From Rhodobacter sp. (lineage in GTDB: Bacteria > Pseudomonadota > Alphaproteobacteria > Rhodobacterales > Rhodobacteraceae): 64,000 nt of DNA. Shown here piece by piece: positions 1 to 10,126 of this stretch; within the stretch, counting starts at the first letter, position 1; each line of letters opens with the position of its first letter. Made by a program: the position numbers and the translations under genes. The stretch lies in the NCBI GenBank assembly GCA_027484985.1, contig JAIXRW010000029.1, positions 1 to 64,000 on the forward strand, in the 5' to 3' direction. The notes under the pieces are model-generated. The model was given only the letters and a program-made list of their open reading frames with translations. It was not told the origin of the DNA and did not search any database.

Positions 1-1267
1 AACCCGCCGTGGCAGGTTCTTTCTTCTTGGCTTCGGTATAGACAAGGATCGGCTTGGCTTCGACCGCGTTCACCGCCTCGTCGTTCACCACCACTTCCTC
101 GACCCCGTCCATGCCCGGCAGTTCGAACATGGTATCGAGCAGGATATCCTCCATGATCGAGCGCAGGCCGCGCGCGCCGGTCTTGCGCTTGATGGCGCGT
201 TTGGCGATGGCGATCAGCGCGTCGGGCGTGAAGGTCAGCTTGACGCCCTCGATCTCGAACAGGCGCTGGTATTGCTTGACCAAGGCGTTCTTCGGTTCGG
301 TCAGGATCGTGACCAAGGCCGCCTCGTCCAGATCGGTCAGGGTGGCGATCACCGGAAGGCGGCCGACGAATTCGGGAATAAGGCCGAATTTCAGCAGGTC
401 TTCGGGTTCCAGTTCCTTGAACAGTTCCCCCACACCGCGCGCATCGGGGTCTTTCACATCGGCGCCGAACCCGATGCCCGACCCTTTGTTGCGCTGCGCG
501 ATGATCTTTTCCAGACCCGCGAAGGCGCCGCCGCAGATGAACAGGATGTTCGTGGTGTCCACTTGCAGGAATTCCTGCTGCGGGTGCTTGCGGCCGCCCT
601 GCGGCGGAACCGATGCAACGGTGCCTTCCATGATCTTCAGAAGCGCCTGTTGAACGCCCTCACCGCTCACATCGCGGGTGATGCTGGGATTGTCCGACTT
701 GCGGGTGATCTTGTCCACTTCGTCGATATAGACGATGCCGCGCTGTGCCCGTTCGACGTTGTATTCCGATGCCTGCAACAGCTTGAGGATGATGTTTTCC
801 ACATCCTCGCCCACATAGCCCGCTTCGGTCAGCGTGGTCGCGTCGGCCATTGTGAAGGGCACATCAAGGATGCGCGCCAGCGTCTGAGCCAGCAGGGTCT
901 TGCCGCAGCCGGTGGGGCCGATCAGCAGGATGTTCGATTTCGACAGTTCGATATCGGTCTTGGACGAATGGTTCAGCCGTTTGTAGTGGTTGTGAACCGC
1001 CACCGAAAGCACGCGCTTGGCATGGATCTGGCCGATCACGTAATCGTCCAGCACCTTGCAGATTTCGCGCGGGGTGGGCACGCCGTCGGAGGATTTCAGC
1101 CCCGTCGATTTCGTTTCTTCACGGATGATGTCCATGCACAGTTCGACGCATTCGTCACAGATGAACACCGTCGGACCCGCGATCAGTTTTCTGACCTCGT
1201 GCTGGCTTTTGCCGCAGAACGAACAGTAAAGGGTGTTCTTGCTGTCGCTGCCAGAGTTGTTCGCCAT
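1..1267 (-). CDS. clpX: ATP-dependent Clp protease ATP-binding subunit ClpX (C-terminus beyond left edge)
   Basis: Reverse translation from ATG at 1267: [32 protein letters not shown]..., zinc-binding domain, Walker [17 protein letters not shown]; runs off the window so absent from the ORF track. Confidence 0.97.
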   Translation of the reverse strand, partial: MANNSGSDSKNTLYCSFCGKSQHEVRKLIAGPTVFICDECVELCMDIIREETKSTGLKSSDGVPTPREICKVLDDYVIGQIHAKRVLSVAVHNHYKRLNHSSKTDIELSKSNILLIGPTGCGKTLLAQTLARILDVPFTMADATTLTEAGYVGEDVENIILKLLQASEYNVERAQRGIVYIDEVDKITRKSDNPSITRDVSGEGVQQALLKIMEGTVASVPPQGGRKHPQQEFLQVDTTNILFICGGAFAGLEKIIAQRNKGSGIGFGADVKDPDARGVGELFKELEPEDLLKFGLIPEFVGRLPVIATLTDLDEAALVTILTEPKNALVKQYQRLFEIEGVKLTFTPDALIAIAKRAIKRKTGARGLRSIMEDILLDTMFELPGMDGVEEVVVNDEAVNAVEAKPILVYTEAKKKEPATAG

Positions 1268-1392
1268 CGTCTTCCTCTGCGTCGCAACCCCGCGGGGCGC
1301 TGTTCGGGTCCATTGCGCGAAAGTCTAGGACAAGCCCTTTCCCCCCACAATGCCAAATCGCCCCCCGCGCCAGCGGGCGGGAGGCGGCTAAA

Positions 1393-2025
1393 TCACTTCG
1401 ACGGATCGTCGGCCTTGCCGCGGCTTTCCACGATCTCGTCGATCAGGCCCCATGCCTTGGCATCTTCGGCCGACATGAAGTTGTCGCGCTCGAGTGCGGC
1501 TTCCACGGTGGCAAGGTCATTGCCGGTGTGTTTGACGTAAATCTCGTTCAGGCGACGCTTGAGCTTTTCAGTCTCGCGCGCGTGGATCATGATGTCGGTC
1601 GCCTGCCCCTGGTAGCCGCCGGAAGGCTGATGGACCATGACGCGGCTGTTGGGCAGCGAGAAGCGCATCCCCTTTTCGCCCGCCGTCAGCAACAGCGACC
1701 CCATCGAAGCCGCCTGCCCGATCACAAGGGTCGAGACCTTGGGCTTGATGTATTGCATCGTGTCATAGATCGACAGCCCGCTTGTCACCACGCCGCCGGG
1801 GCTGTTGATATACATGCTGATTTCCTTCGAGGGGTTTTCCGCCTCGAGAAACAGCAACTGGGCGCAGATCAGGCTGGACATGCCGTCATGCACGGGGCCC
1901 GACATGAAGATGATCCGTTCCTTCAGCATGCGGCTGAAGATGTCATAGGCGCGCTCGCCGCGGCTGGTCTGTTCGACCACCATCGGGACGAGGGTGTTCA
2001 TGTAGTGATCAACGGGATCGCGCAT
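1393..2025 (-). CDS. clpP: ATP-dependent Clp protease proteolytic subunit ClpP
   Basis: Translation contains [11 protein letters not shown] (catalytic Ser) and [16 protein letters not shown]; located directly upstream of clpX. Confidence 0.98.
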   Translation of the reverse strand: MRDPVDHYMNTLVPMVVEQTSRGERAYDIFSRMLKERIIFMSGPVHDGMSSLICAQLLFLEAENPSKEISMYINSPGGVVTSGLSIYDTMQYIKPKVSTLVIGQAASMGSLLLTAGEKGMRFSLPNSRVMVHQPSGGYQGQATDIMIHARETEKLKRRLNEIYVKHTGNDLATVEAALERDNFMSAEDAKAWGLIDEIVESRGKADDPSK

Positions 2026-2218
2026 CTCGTCCGGCCTCTTCCAAAAGGGATACTCTGTTGACCAGAGTCTTAGTGGTGCTGGCGGGGGGCTGCAAGGGCA
2101 CCTGCCCCGTTATCTCTTGGCCCGTCCGTCGCGCCACCCGCGCCCGCCTGTTCCAAAGGACGACCGCAGCGCCCCAGACTTGAGCGTGAGGGGTAAAGAA
2201 ATCTGCAACAGGGCCGGT

Positions 2219-2836
2219 CTAATGTGGCCCGCCAAACCGCCCGCGCGCCAGAAAAACGCGCGACAGCGCCGTCAGCAGGCACAGGGCGGCAAAGACCCAA
2301 GCGGCCGAGGCAAAGCCTGCGGGCCACAGCGTGACCAGCACGAAAAAGCCAATGGTTTCGGTGCCTTCCAGCAAGCCCGCGCTGAAGTAGAGCGATTTTT
2401 CGCCGCGCGAGCGGGTTTCAAGCCCGCGCTTTTCGGCCAGCACGGCAAAGCCCAGAAAGGTTGCACCATTTATGTAGAAACTGGCCAGCAAGGCCGCCCC
2501 TGCCACCCCGTTCGCTGCCGGATCGCGCAACACGAAGGCCAGCGGGATCGCGGCGTAAAAGGCGAAATCGCACACGATATCGAGATAGCCGCCGAAATCG
2601 GATTTTTGGCGCGCGCGCGCCACGGCGCCATCGAGCCCGTCGCAGAGGCGGCTGGCCAGCAACAGCGCCAGCGCCACCCAGACCGGCCCCGCAAGTGCGA
2701 TCACCGCCGCCGCCGCAAGCCCCAGCGCAAAACCGGCCAGCGTGACCGCATCGGCGCCGATCCCGCCTGCGGCAAGCGCCCGTCCGGCCTTGGCAAGCGC
2801 GGGTTCGATCAGGCGGCGCATCACCCCGTCAAGCAT
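2219..2836 (-). CDS. CDP-alcohol phosphatidyltransferase family membrane protein (YnjF-like)
   Basis: CDP-alcohol phosphatidyltransferase motif region DGLDGAVARARQKSDFGGYLD; hydrophobic; divergent from ynjBCD-type operon. Confidence 0.85.
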   Translation of the reverse strand: MLDGVMRRLIEPALAKAGRALAAGGIGADAVTLAGFALGLAAAAVIALAGPVWVALALLLASRLCDGLDGAVARARQKSDFGGYLDIVCDFAFYAAIPLAFVLRDPAANGVAGAALLASFYINGATFLGFAVLAEKRGLETRSRGEKSLYFSAGLLEGTETIGFFVLVTLWPAGFASAAWVFAALCLLTALSRVFLARGRFGGPH

Positions 2837-2929
2837 CGTTCACCTTTTTGCACCGCGCGGAAGTTCCTGTTGCCCTGCCCCGTGGCGGTCCCATATCGAA
2901 GGGGAAAGAGTTAAGCCAAAGGCATTGCA

Positions 2930-4141
2930 ATGCAAAGACGAGACTTCGGCCGCCTGCTTTCCGGCCTTGCACTGACCCCGCTGTTGCCCCGCCGCGCCCG
3001 CGCCGCCGGGTGGGAGGCGACGCTGGACGAGGCACGCGGCCAGACTGTCTATTTCCACGCATGGGGCGGTGATCCCAAGATCAACGCCTTTCTTGAATGG
3101 GTGGGCGGGCAGGCGCAAGACCGCTATGGCGTGGGTCTGGTTCAGGTCAAACTGGCCGCCACCACCGATGCCGTGGCACGGGTGCAGGCCGAACAGGCGG
3201 CGGGCATCGTGACGGGCGGGGCGGTGGACCTTGTCTGGATCAATGGCGAGAATTTCGCGGCGATGAAACAGGCAGGGCTGCTTTACGGCCCCTTTGCGCA
3301 AGGCCTGCCGAACTGGCCGCTGGTGGATACCGCCGGCAAGCCCGCAACGATGACGGATTTCACCCTGCCGACCGAAGGCTTCGAATCGCCCTGGGCCATG
3401 GCGCAACTGGTGTTCGAATATGACGCGGCGCGCGTAAAGGTTCCGCCGCAAACCCTTGTGGCGTTTGAACAATGGATCACCGACAATCCGGGGCGGTTCA
3501 CCTATCCGCAGCCGCCCGATTATCTGGGGGTGACCTTTCTCAAACAGTTGCTTTACGGCTTGATGAAAGACGCATCGGTGTTGCAAAGCCCGGTGGATGA
3601 AGCGGCCTATCCCGCGCTGACCGCCCCGCTTTGGGCCCTGCTCGACCGCATCCACCCCGCACTGTGGCGGTCGGGGCGGGCCTTTCCGGCCAACGAGCCC
3701 GCACTGGGCCAGTTGCTGGCGGATGGCGAGGTGTTCATCGGCTTTTCGTTCAACCCCGGCCGGGCCAGCGCCGAGATTGCGGCGGGCAATCTGGCCCGTA
3801 CGGTGCGGACCTTTACCCTGACGGGCGGAACCATCGGCAATGCGTCTTTCGTGGCGATTCCCTTCAATGCCGCCCATCGCGCGGGGGCGGAGGTGATCGC
3901 CAACCTTCTGCTCGAGCCCGAGGTGCAGGCCCGCGCGCAAGACCCCGCCGTGCTGGGCTTTCAGACCGTGTTGGACCTTGCCGCGCTGCCGCCCGAGGAC
4001 CGCGCGCGGTTCGACGCGCTGGATCTTGGCCTTGCGACATTGCCGCCCGACCAGTTGGGGCCTGCGCTGCTCGAATCCCATGCCAGCTGGACGACGCGCC
4101 TTGCCGCCGATTGGACGCGCCGCTTCGGGGTCGCGCAGTGA
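2930..4141 (+). CDS. ABC transporter substrate-binding protein, YnjB-like
   Basis: N-terminal Tat-like signal MQRRDFGRLLSGLALTPLLPRRARA; followed by fused permease and ATPase in the ynjBCD order. Confidence 0.88.
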   Translation: MQRRDFGRLLSGLALTPLLPRRARAAGWEATLDEARGQTVYFHAWGGDPKINAFLEWVGGQAQDRYGVGLVQVKLAATTDAVARVQAEQAAGIVTGGAVDLVWINGENFAAMKQAGLLYGPFAQGLPNWPLVDTAGKPATMTDFTLPTEGFESPWAMAQLVFEYDAARVKVPPQTLVAFEQWITDNPGRFTYPQPPDYLGVTFLKQLLYGLMKDASVLQSPVDEAAYPALTAPLWALLDRIHPALWRSGRAFPANEPALGQLLADGEVFIGFSFNPGRASAEIAAGNLARTVRTFTLTGGTIGNASFVAIPFNAAHRAGAEVIANLLLEPEVQARAQDPAVLGFQTVLDLAALPPEDRARFDALDLGLATLPPDQLGPALLESHASWTTRLAADWTRRFGVAQ

Positions 4142-5793
4142 TCCTTGCCGCCCTGCCGCGCCTGACCTTGGCGCTGATGGCGCTGCCGGTGCTGGCGGGG
4201 CTGGCCGGAACGGTCGGTCCGGCGCTGGCGGGGGGCGGGGCGGGGTTTCGTGCCCTGCTGGGCTGGCCGGGGCTGGGGCAGGCGGCGGCGCTGTCGCTGG
4301 TGACGGGGCTGGGGTCAACCCTGCTGGCGCTGGGGCTGTGCCTGCTGCTGCTGGCGGCCCTGTACGGCACGCCCGGTTTCGCGCCGTTGCGGCGGCTGTT
4401 GGCGCCCTTGCTGGCGCTGCCCCATGCGGCGGCGGCGCTGGCGCTGGCCTTTCTGGTGGCGCCGTCGGGCTGGGTGCTGCGGCTGGTATCGCCCTGGGCC
4501 ACCGGCTGGACCGATCCGCCCGACCTGTTGCTGCTGAACGACCCGATGGGCATCGCGCTGATGCTGGGGCTGACGGTCAAGGAACTGCCCTTTCTGCTTT
4601 TGATGGCGCTGGCCGCGCTGCGGCAGGACCGGACCGAACGGCTGATGACCGTGGCCGCAACGCTGGGTCATGGCCGTGTGGCGGGCTTTGTGCTGACGGT
4701 GTGGCCGGGGCTTTACCCGCAGTTGCGCCTGCCGGTCTATGCCGTGCTGGCCTATGCGATGACATCGGTTGACATGGCGATGATCCTTGGCCCGACATTG
4801 CCGCCCACGCTGTCGCAACAGGTGGCGCTGTGGCAGATGGCGCCCGATCTGGCGCAGGGCCCGCTTGCCGCCGCAGGGGCGCTGACCCAGTTGGCGCTGG
4901 TGCTGGGCGCGCTGGGCCTGTGGCGCGGGGCCGAGGCGCTGGGGCGGGCCGCTGTTGCGGCATGGGCGGTATCGGGGCGGCGGTCGGTCTGGCTGGATGC
5001 GCCGGCGCGGCGCTTGGCGCTGGCCACGGCGGGGGGGCTGTGGCTGGGCCTTGCGGCAGGGATCGCGGCCTTGGCGCTGTGGTCGGTCGCGGCGGAATGG
5101 CGCTTTCCCGATGCCCTGCCCGCGCGGCTGACATCCGCGGGCTGGACCGCCGCGCTGCCCGGGCTGATTCCGGCCCTTAGCGCCACGCTGATGGTTGCCC
5201 TTGCGGCCAGCCTGCCCGCGCTGGTGCTGGTGCTGGGCTGTCTCGAGGCGGAAACCCGCCACGGGCTGACTGCTACCCCCCGCGCCATGGCGCTGCTTTA
5301 CCTGCCGCTGCTGGTGCCGCAGATCGCCTTTCTGCCGGGGTTACAACGCCTTGCGCTGGCTACCGGTGCCGAAGGCACTTGGCCCGCGGTGGCCGCCGCC
5401 CATCTGGCCTTTGTGCTGCCCTATGTGTTCCTGTCGCTGTCGGGGCCCTATCGCGGGCTGGATGCGCGCCTGTCTCTGGCCGGTCGCAGCCTTGGCGCAT
5501 CCGAGCAACGGCTGTTCTGGCGGTTGCGGCTGCCGCTGCTGCTGGCCCCGCTGTTGACCGCGCTGGCGGTGGGAATCGCCGTGTCGATCGGCCAGTATCT
5601 GCCCACGCTGCTGATCGGCGGCGGGCGGGTTGTCACCGTGACGACCGAGGCGGTGGCCCTGTCATCAGGCGGCAACCGCCGCTTCACGGGGGCTTTTGCG
5701 CTATTGCAGATGCTGCTGCCCGCGCTGGCCTTTGGAATTGCCATCGCGGTGCCGCGGGTGCTGTGGCGCAACCGGCGGGGGATGCGGGCATGA
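4138..5793 (+). CDS. ABC transporter permease with two fused transmembrane domains (YnjC-like)
   Basis: Long hydrophobic protein; GTG start at 4138 overlapping the preceding stop (ORF track start 3631 is too far upstream). Confidence 0.87.
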   Translation: MILAALPRLTLALMALPVLAGLAGTVGPALAGGGAGFRALLGWPGLGQAAALSLVTGLGSTLLALGLCLLLLAALYGTPGFAPLRRLLAPLLALPHAAAALALAFLVAPSGWVLRLVSPWATGWTDPPDLLLLNDPMGIALMLGLTVKELPFLLLMALAALRQDRTERLMTVAATLGHGRVAGFVLTVWPGLYPQLRLPVYAVLAYAMTSVDMAMILGPTLPPTLSQQVALWQMAPDLAQGPLAAAGALTQLALVLGALGLWRGAEALGRAAVAAWAVSGRRSVWLDAPARRLALATAGGLWLGLAAGIAALALWSVAAEWRFPDALPARLTSAGWTAALPGLIPALSATLMVALAASLPALVLVLGCLEAETRHGLTATPRAMALLYLPLLVPQIAFLPGLQRLALATGAEGTWPAVAAAHLAFVLPYVFLSLSGPYRGLDARLSLAGRSLGASEQRLFWRLRLPLLLAPLLTALAVGIAVSIGQYLPTLLIGGGRVVTVTTEAVALSSGGNRRFTGAFALLQMLLPALAFGIAIAVPRVLWRNRRGMRA

Positions 5794-6428
5794 CGCTGGT
5801 TCTTGACGCGCTGACCGTGACCTTGGGTGACAGGCCCATCGCGCGCCTGTCGGCCACGGTGCGGGGCGGCGAGGTCTTGACGCTGATGGCGCCTTCGGGG
5901 GCGGGGAAATCCTCGGCCCTGGGGGCGATCATCGGCAGTTTGCCTGCGGTATTTGGCGTGACGGGGCGGGTGCTGCTGGAGGGGGCGGATGTAACGGCGC
6001 TGCCCACGCGGCTGCGCCGGATCGGGCTGTTGTTTCAGGAAGATACGCTGTTTCCGCACCTGTCGGTGGCGGGCAATCTGGCCTTTGCCCTGCCCGCAGC
6101 CCGCCCCGACCGCGCCGCCCGTATCGCGGCGGCGCTGGACAGCGCGGGGCTTTCGGGTTTTGGCGGGCGCGACCCTGCCACCCTGTCGGGGGGCGAAAAG
6201 GCGCGGGTCGCGTTGATGCGGTGCCTGCTGGCCGAACCGCGCGCGCTGCTGCTGGATGAACCCTTCTCGCGGCTGGATGCGGCGCTGCGCGACCAGATCC
6301 GCCGATTTGTCTTTGATCGTGCCCGCAGCCTTGGCCTGCCCGTGATTCTTGTCACCCATGATGCCGAGGATGCCCGCGCCGCGGGCGGCCCCGTGATCGA
6401 CCCGTTCGGACGCAGTATTAACCCGTGA
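5790..6428 (+). CDS. ABC transporter ATP-binding protein (YnjD-like)
   Basis: MTLVLDALTVTLGDRPIARLSATVRGGEVLTLMAPSGAGKSSALGAI; LSGGEKARVAL signature; ATGA overlap with permease. Confidence 0.9.
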   Translation: MTLVLDALTVTLGDRPIARLSATVRGGEVLTLMAPSGAGKSSALGAIIGSLPAVFGVTGRVLLEGADVTALPTRLRRIGLLFQEDTLFPHLSVAGNLAFALPAARPDRAARIAAALDSAGLSGFGGRDPATLSGGEKARVALMRCLLAEPRALLLDEPFSRLDAALRDQIRRFVFDRARSLGLPVILVTHDAEDARAAGGPVIDPFGRSINP

Positions 6429-6450
6429 TCCTGTTCAGAAAGGCCCCGAG

Positions 6451-6936
6451 ATGATGCCCCGACCCGTTCAGCGCCTTGTCGCCGCAACCGCCCTTGCCTT
6501 GCTGCTGGCCAGCCCTGCTTTGCCTTGCGAGGTGCCCGCCAATGCGGCGGCCCTGCGGTCTGAGGTGATTGCCCTGACCAATCTGCAACGCAAGAAACAG
6601 GGCCTTGCCCCCGTGGCGGAACAGGCCGCGCTGGCCAAGGCGGCACAGGCTCATGCCTGCGACAATGCCACCACGCGCACCATGTCGCATCGCGGATCAG
6701 ACGGATCGGCCCTGCCCGACCGGCTGGCCCGCGTGGGCTATCACTACCGCGCGGCGGCCGAGAATGTGGCGGCAGGCTTTCGCGATGCGCCTTCGGTCAT
6801 GTCGGGCTGGATGGGATCTTCGGGCCACCGCCGCAACATCCTGACCGGACCGATGCGCGACATCGGCATCGGCGTGGCACGCGGGGCGGACGGGCAGCTT
6901 TACTGGGCGATGAACCTTGGCCGCAGTGGCGGCTGA
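6451..6936 (+). CDS. CAP (SCP/PR1-like) domain secreted protein
   Basis: Signal peptide; HRGSDGS...AAENVAAGF...SSGHRRNILTGPMRDIGIGVA typical CAP motifs. Confidence 0.9.
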   Translation: MMPRPVQRLVAATALALLLASPALPCEVPANAAALRSEVIALTNLQRKKQGLAPVAEQAALAKAAQAHACDNATTRTMSHRGSDGSALPDRLARVGYHYRAAAENVAAGFRDAPSVMSGWMGSSGHRRNILTGPMRDIGIGVARGADGQLYWAMNLGRSGG

Positions 6937-8265
6937 TCAGCGCGCGATCACCAGTTCGGCGCAAAGGCCACCCAGCGCCTCGCTTCGGCCAAGGCGCAGC
7001 GTGCCGCCATGGCTGCGGGCGATGTCCGAGGCGATCGACAGACCCAGCCCCGCCCCGCCGCCGCGATTGGGGTCGCGCGCCTCGTCCAGACGGGCAAAGG
7101 GGGCAAGCGCCTGGTCACGCTGATGCGCGGGTATGCCGGGCCCGTCATCCTCGACCGTAAAGCGCAGCGTGCGCTCGGCCAGCATGACGCCGACCACCGC
7201 TTTCGTTCCGTGGCGCAGCGCGTTGCCGACAAGGTTTTCGAGCGCCCGCGTCACCGCCTGCGGGCGCATCTGCACGCGCATCCCGCCCGCATCCCCCCGC
7301 AACGTCACATCCCCCCCCGTCCGCACCGCGTTTTCCACCACGCGGCGGGCGATGGCGGCGGGATCGACGGGCGCGGTTTCCTCGGTCGCGTCGCCACGGG
7401 CGAAGGACAGGAATTCATCGACCAGCCGCTCCATATCGGCCACATCGCCCAGCAGGGCCGCCGTCTCGTCATCTTCCGGCAGCATCGACAGGCCCAGCCG
7501 CAACCGCGTGATCGGGGTGCGAAGATCATGGCTGACGCCCGACAGCATAAGCGTGCGCTGTTCGATCTGGCGTTCGATCCGCGCACGCATTTCAAGAAAG
7601 GCGTTGCCAGCGGCGCGCACCTCGGTTGCGCCGCGGGGACGATAGGGGATGACCTGCCCCTTGCCAAAGGCATCGGCCGCTTCGGCCAGCAGTTTGATCG
7701 GGCGCAACTGGTTCGACAGGAACAGGAAGGCGATGATGGTCAACAGCACCGAAGCCACGATCATCAGCACCAGCAACTGGTGCGGATTGCTGGCCGAAAA
7801 ACGGCTGCGGTCGATCTGGAGCACAAGATCGCCCCAACGGGTGGGAAGCCGCAGGTTCACATCGCCCTGCGTGACAAGATCGACCGCCCCCAGCCCCTGT
7901 ATCCCGTCGCGCAGCGTGGCGATGACCACCCGCCCCGAAAGATCATAAACCTCGCGCCGGTCCTGGCCCGCGCCCGAACCCGACCCGTCCCCTGCCGGGG
8001 CGAGGGCTGCTTGCATCTGCAAGGCATCGGCCAGTTCTGCCAGCCGCGCCACGGCGGCCGTGCGGGTGGGGCGCAGGTCAACCTCGGCCTGCATCAGGCG
8101 CAATTCGGCAATCGCGCCGCTGGTCAGCTGGCGGGTGACCTTTTCGAAATGGCGCTGGATGAAGGTGACCGAAACGACAAGCTGGATCGTGACGATGGGC
8201 ACGATCAGGATCAGGGCGGCGCGGCCATAAAGTCCGCGGGGCATGATGGATTTCAGCGAGAACAT
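6937..8265 (-). CDS. EnvZ-like sensor histidine kinase (start 8265 or 8244)
   Basis: TM helix, HAMP, H-box SGVSHDLRTPITRLRLGLSML, G-box DDGPGIPAHQRDQAL...GAGLGLSIA. Confidence 0.92.
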   Translation of the reverse strand: MFSLKSIMPRGLYGRAALILIVPIVTIQLVVSVTFIQRHFEKVTRQLTSGAIAELRLMQAEVDLRPTRTAAVARLAELADALQMQAALAPAGDGSGSGAGQDRREVYDLSGRVVIATLRDGIQGLGAVDLVTQGDVNLRLPTRWGDLVLQIDRSRFSASNPHQLLVLMIVASVLLTIIAFLFLSNQLRPIKLLAEAADAFGKGQVIPYRPRGATEVRAAGNAFLEMRARIERQIEQRTLMLSGVSHDLRTPITRLRLGLSMLPEDDETAALLGDVADMERLVDEFLSFARGDATEETAPVDPAAIARRVVENAVRTGGDVTLRGDAGGMRVQMRPQAVTRALENLVGNALRHGTKAVVGVMLAERTLRFTVEDDGPGIPAHQRDQALAPFARLDEARDPNRGGGAGLGLSIASDIARSHGGTLRLGRSEALGGLCAELVIAR

Positions 8266-9181
8266 GCGCCAGACTAACCCCGCCACGCCCGCAAGGAAAG
8301 CCGAACCCGTGACCGGATGCCCGCCGCTGCGCTGCCTTGTCGCCCCCAACCCCTCGGCCCTGACAGGCGCGGGGACGAATAGTTATATCGTCGGAAGCGG
8401 CGCGGTCGCGGTGATCGATCCGGGGCCCGACGATGCGGGCCATCTGGCTGCGATCCTGTCGGCCTTGCGCCCGGGCGAGCGGGTGGCGCAGATCGTCGTG
8501 ACCCATGCCCATCTGGACCATTCCGCCCTAGCCCCGCGGCTGGCGGCCGTTACCGGCGCCCCTGTCGCCGCCTTTGGCACGGCGACCGACGGGCGCAGCG
8601 CCGCCATGGCCGCCCTTGCCGCCGCAGGCTATCCCGATGGCGGCGAGGGGCTGGACCGCGCCTTCCGCCCCGACCAATGCCTGCGGGATGGCGACGTGCT
8701 GTCAGGCCCGGACTGGACGCTGGATGTGCTGCACATGCCCGGACATCTGGGCGGGCATCTGTGCCTTGCCACGGGCGGGGGCGTGCTGTTCAGCGGCGAT
8801 CATGTGATGGGTTGGTCCACCAGCGTGGTCGCCCCGCCCGATGGCGATATGGGCGATTACATGGCCTCGTTGGCGCGGCTGGCGCGGGGGGCATGGACAC
8901 GGCTTTTGCCCGGCCATGGCGCGCCGGTGGACGACCCGGCCGCGCGTCTGGCCGAGCTGATCCGCCACCGCGAGGACCGCGCAGGCCAGATCCTGTCGGC
9001 CCTGCGCGACGCCCCTGCCGACGCCGCAACGCTGGCGCGCAGGGTCTATCACGGCCTCGCCCCCGCCCTGCTGCCCGCGGCCACCGCGAATGTGATGGCC
9101 CATCTTGTTGATTTCACGGCGAAAGGGCTGGCCCAGACCACATCCCCGCTACGCCCCGCCAGCCGGTTCACCGCGCTGTGA
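8264..9181 (+). CDS. MBL-fold metallo-hydrolase
   Basis: THAHLDHSALAPRL (HxHxDH), GHLGGHLCL, SGDHVMGW, LLPGHGAPV; start 8264 (ATG) or 8243. Confidence 0.9.
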   Translation: MRQTNPATPARKAEPVTGCPPLRCLVAPNPSALTGAGTNSYIVGSGAVAVIDPGPDDAGHLAAILSALRPGERVAQIVVTHAHLDHSALAPRLAAVTGAPVAAFGTATDGRSAAMAALAAAGYPDGGEGLDRAFRPDQCLRDGDVLSGPDWTLDVLHMPGHLGGHLCLATGGGVLFSGDHVMGWSTSVVAPPDGDMGDYMASLARLARGAWTRLLPGHGAPVDDPAARLAELIRHREDRAGQILSALRDAPADAATLARRVYHGLAPALLPAATANVMAHLVDFTAKGLAQTTSPLRPASRFTAL

Positions 9182-9239
9182 CAATTCTGCGCTTTTCCCC
9201 TTTACGCCCCCCCAACCCGTTGCTATAGACCCCCCGTGT

Positions 9240-9314
9240 TCCGGCGTAGCTCAGCGGTAGAGCAGTTGACTGTTAATCAATTGGTCGTAGGTTCGATCCC
9301 TACCGCCGGAGCCA
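9240..9314 (+). tRNA. tRNA-Asn (anticodon GTT) with encoded 3' CCA
   Basis: tccggcgtagctcagcggtagagcagttgactGTTaatcaattggtcgtaggttcgatccctaccgccggagcca; acceptor stem TCCGGCG/CGCCGGA, D, anticodon and T arms present. Confidence 0.96.
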
Positions 9315-9397
9315 ATTATCCCTGATTTCATTAGGAAAATTGGCACAACACAAAATCTACTAACAACGTACCGCTAGAAAAAAACAGCCCTTCGTTG

Positions 9398-9829
9398 CTA
9401 GGTTAGCTTCCATTCATCAGGTCCGACGTAGCCCCGCGAAGCCTTGGCAAAGTCTTGAGCGGCGGCACGGTCGTTGATGTAGTGCGAGTGAAATTCGGCG
9501 AATGTGTTGCCTTCGCGCGGGCGTTCCATCACGTAGAAGTCACAGTATTGATCGCACAGGCGGCAAGAGTGCGACCAATAGTTGTCGGACGTGTCGAAGT
9601 ACCCCCGTGCGCCGTCTACCAGTTCGTGCAACCCCACGATGTGATAGCCAGCACCTTGGGGCAGCATCTTTTCAATTCGTGGCGCGCGAATATCGCACAT
9701 GGTCGCCCAGCCAAAGAACGTATTCCAGTGCCGCCGAATTTGCAGCGTGTAGGAATAGCCGTTCCAAATCATTGATTTTAGCCTCATGCGAACCCCCGAA
9801 GCAACTTCCCACACTATGCAGCGTGTCAA
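9398..9829 (-). CDS. hypothetical protein (lower-GC, island gene)
   Basis: Open 143-aa ORF in a locally AT-richer segment; no recognised domain. Confidence 0.5.
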   Translation of the reverse strand: MTRCIVWEVASGVRMRLKSMIWNGYSYTLQIRRHWNTFFGWATMCDIRAPRIEKMLPQGAGYHIVGLHELVDGARGYFDTSDNYWSHSCRLCDQYCDFYVMERPREGNTFAEFHSHYINDRAAAQDFAKASRGYVGPDEWKLT

Positions 9830-9892
9830 TCACTTGCGGCAAGCGCGCATGTAAGGGCAAAATGCGGTATAGGATTTAGGGATGGTGCGGCA

Positions 9893-10093
9893 ATGGCGAT
9901 GATACCCGAAAACACAAACGAAGACCGACCGGGGTACTTCTACGTCATACCAAAGCGCGGCAACGATTGGGAAGTTTGGATGTGGACGGGGCATAAATGG
10001 TACGAACCGGGCGAAGCTGAACCGCGCGACCCGCCGCATTGGCGCCATAGGATACCGCAAGCGCCCCACCCCGACGATGTGCCAGGCCAATGA
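9893..10093 (+). CDS. small Trp/Pro-rich hypothetical protein
   Basis: 66-aa ORF, divergent from 9829, followed by a GC-rich hairpin at 10098-10126. Confidence 0.45.
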   Translation: MAMIPENTNEDRPGYFYVIPKRGNDWEVWMWTGHKWYEPGEAEPRDPPHWRHRIPQAPHPDDVPGQ

Positions 10094-10097
10094 AGAA

Positions 10098-10126
10098 GCC
10101 CCGGCCAGCTTGACGCCAACCGGGGC
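10098..10126 (+). terminator. GC-rich hairpin, possible terminator
   Basis: GCCCCGG (10098-10104) / CCGGGGC (10120-10126), 5 nt after the stop of the 66-aa ORF; no T-tract. Confidence 0.4.

Noticed and set aside
272-1540. 422-aa plus-strand ORF
   Set aside because: Antisense to clpX/clpP; the true gene (clpX) is missing from the ORF list because it runs off the window
3631-4138. Long N-terminal extension of the YnjC-like permease (ORF starting 3631)
   Set aside because: Overlaps the SBP gene out of frame with non-membrane Arg-rich sequence; the GTG at 4138 overlapping the SBP stop is the sensible start
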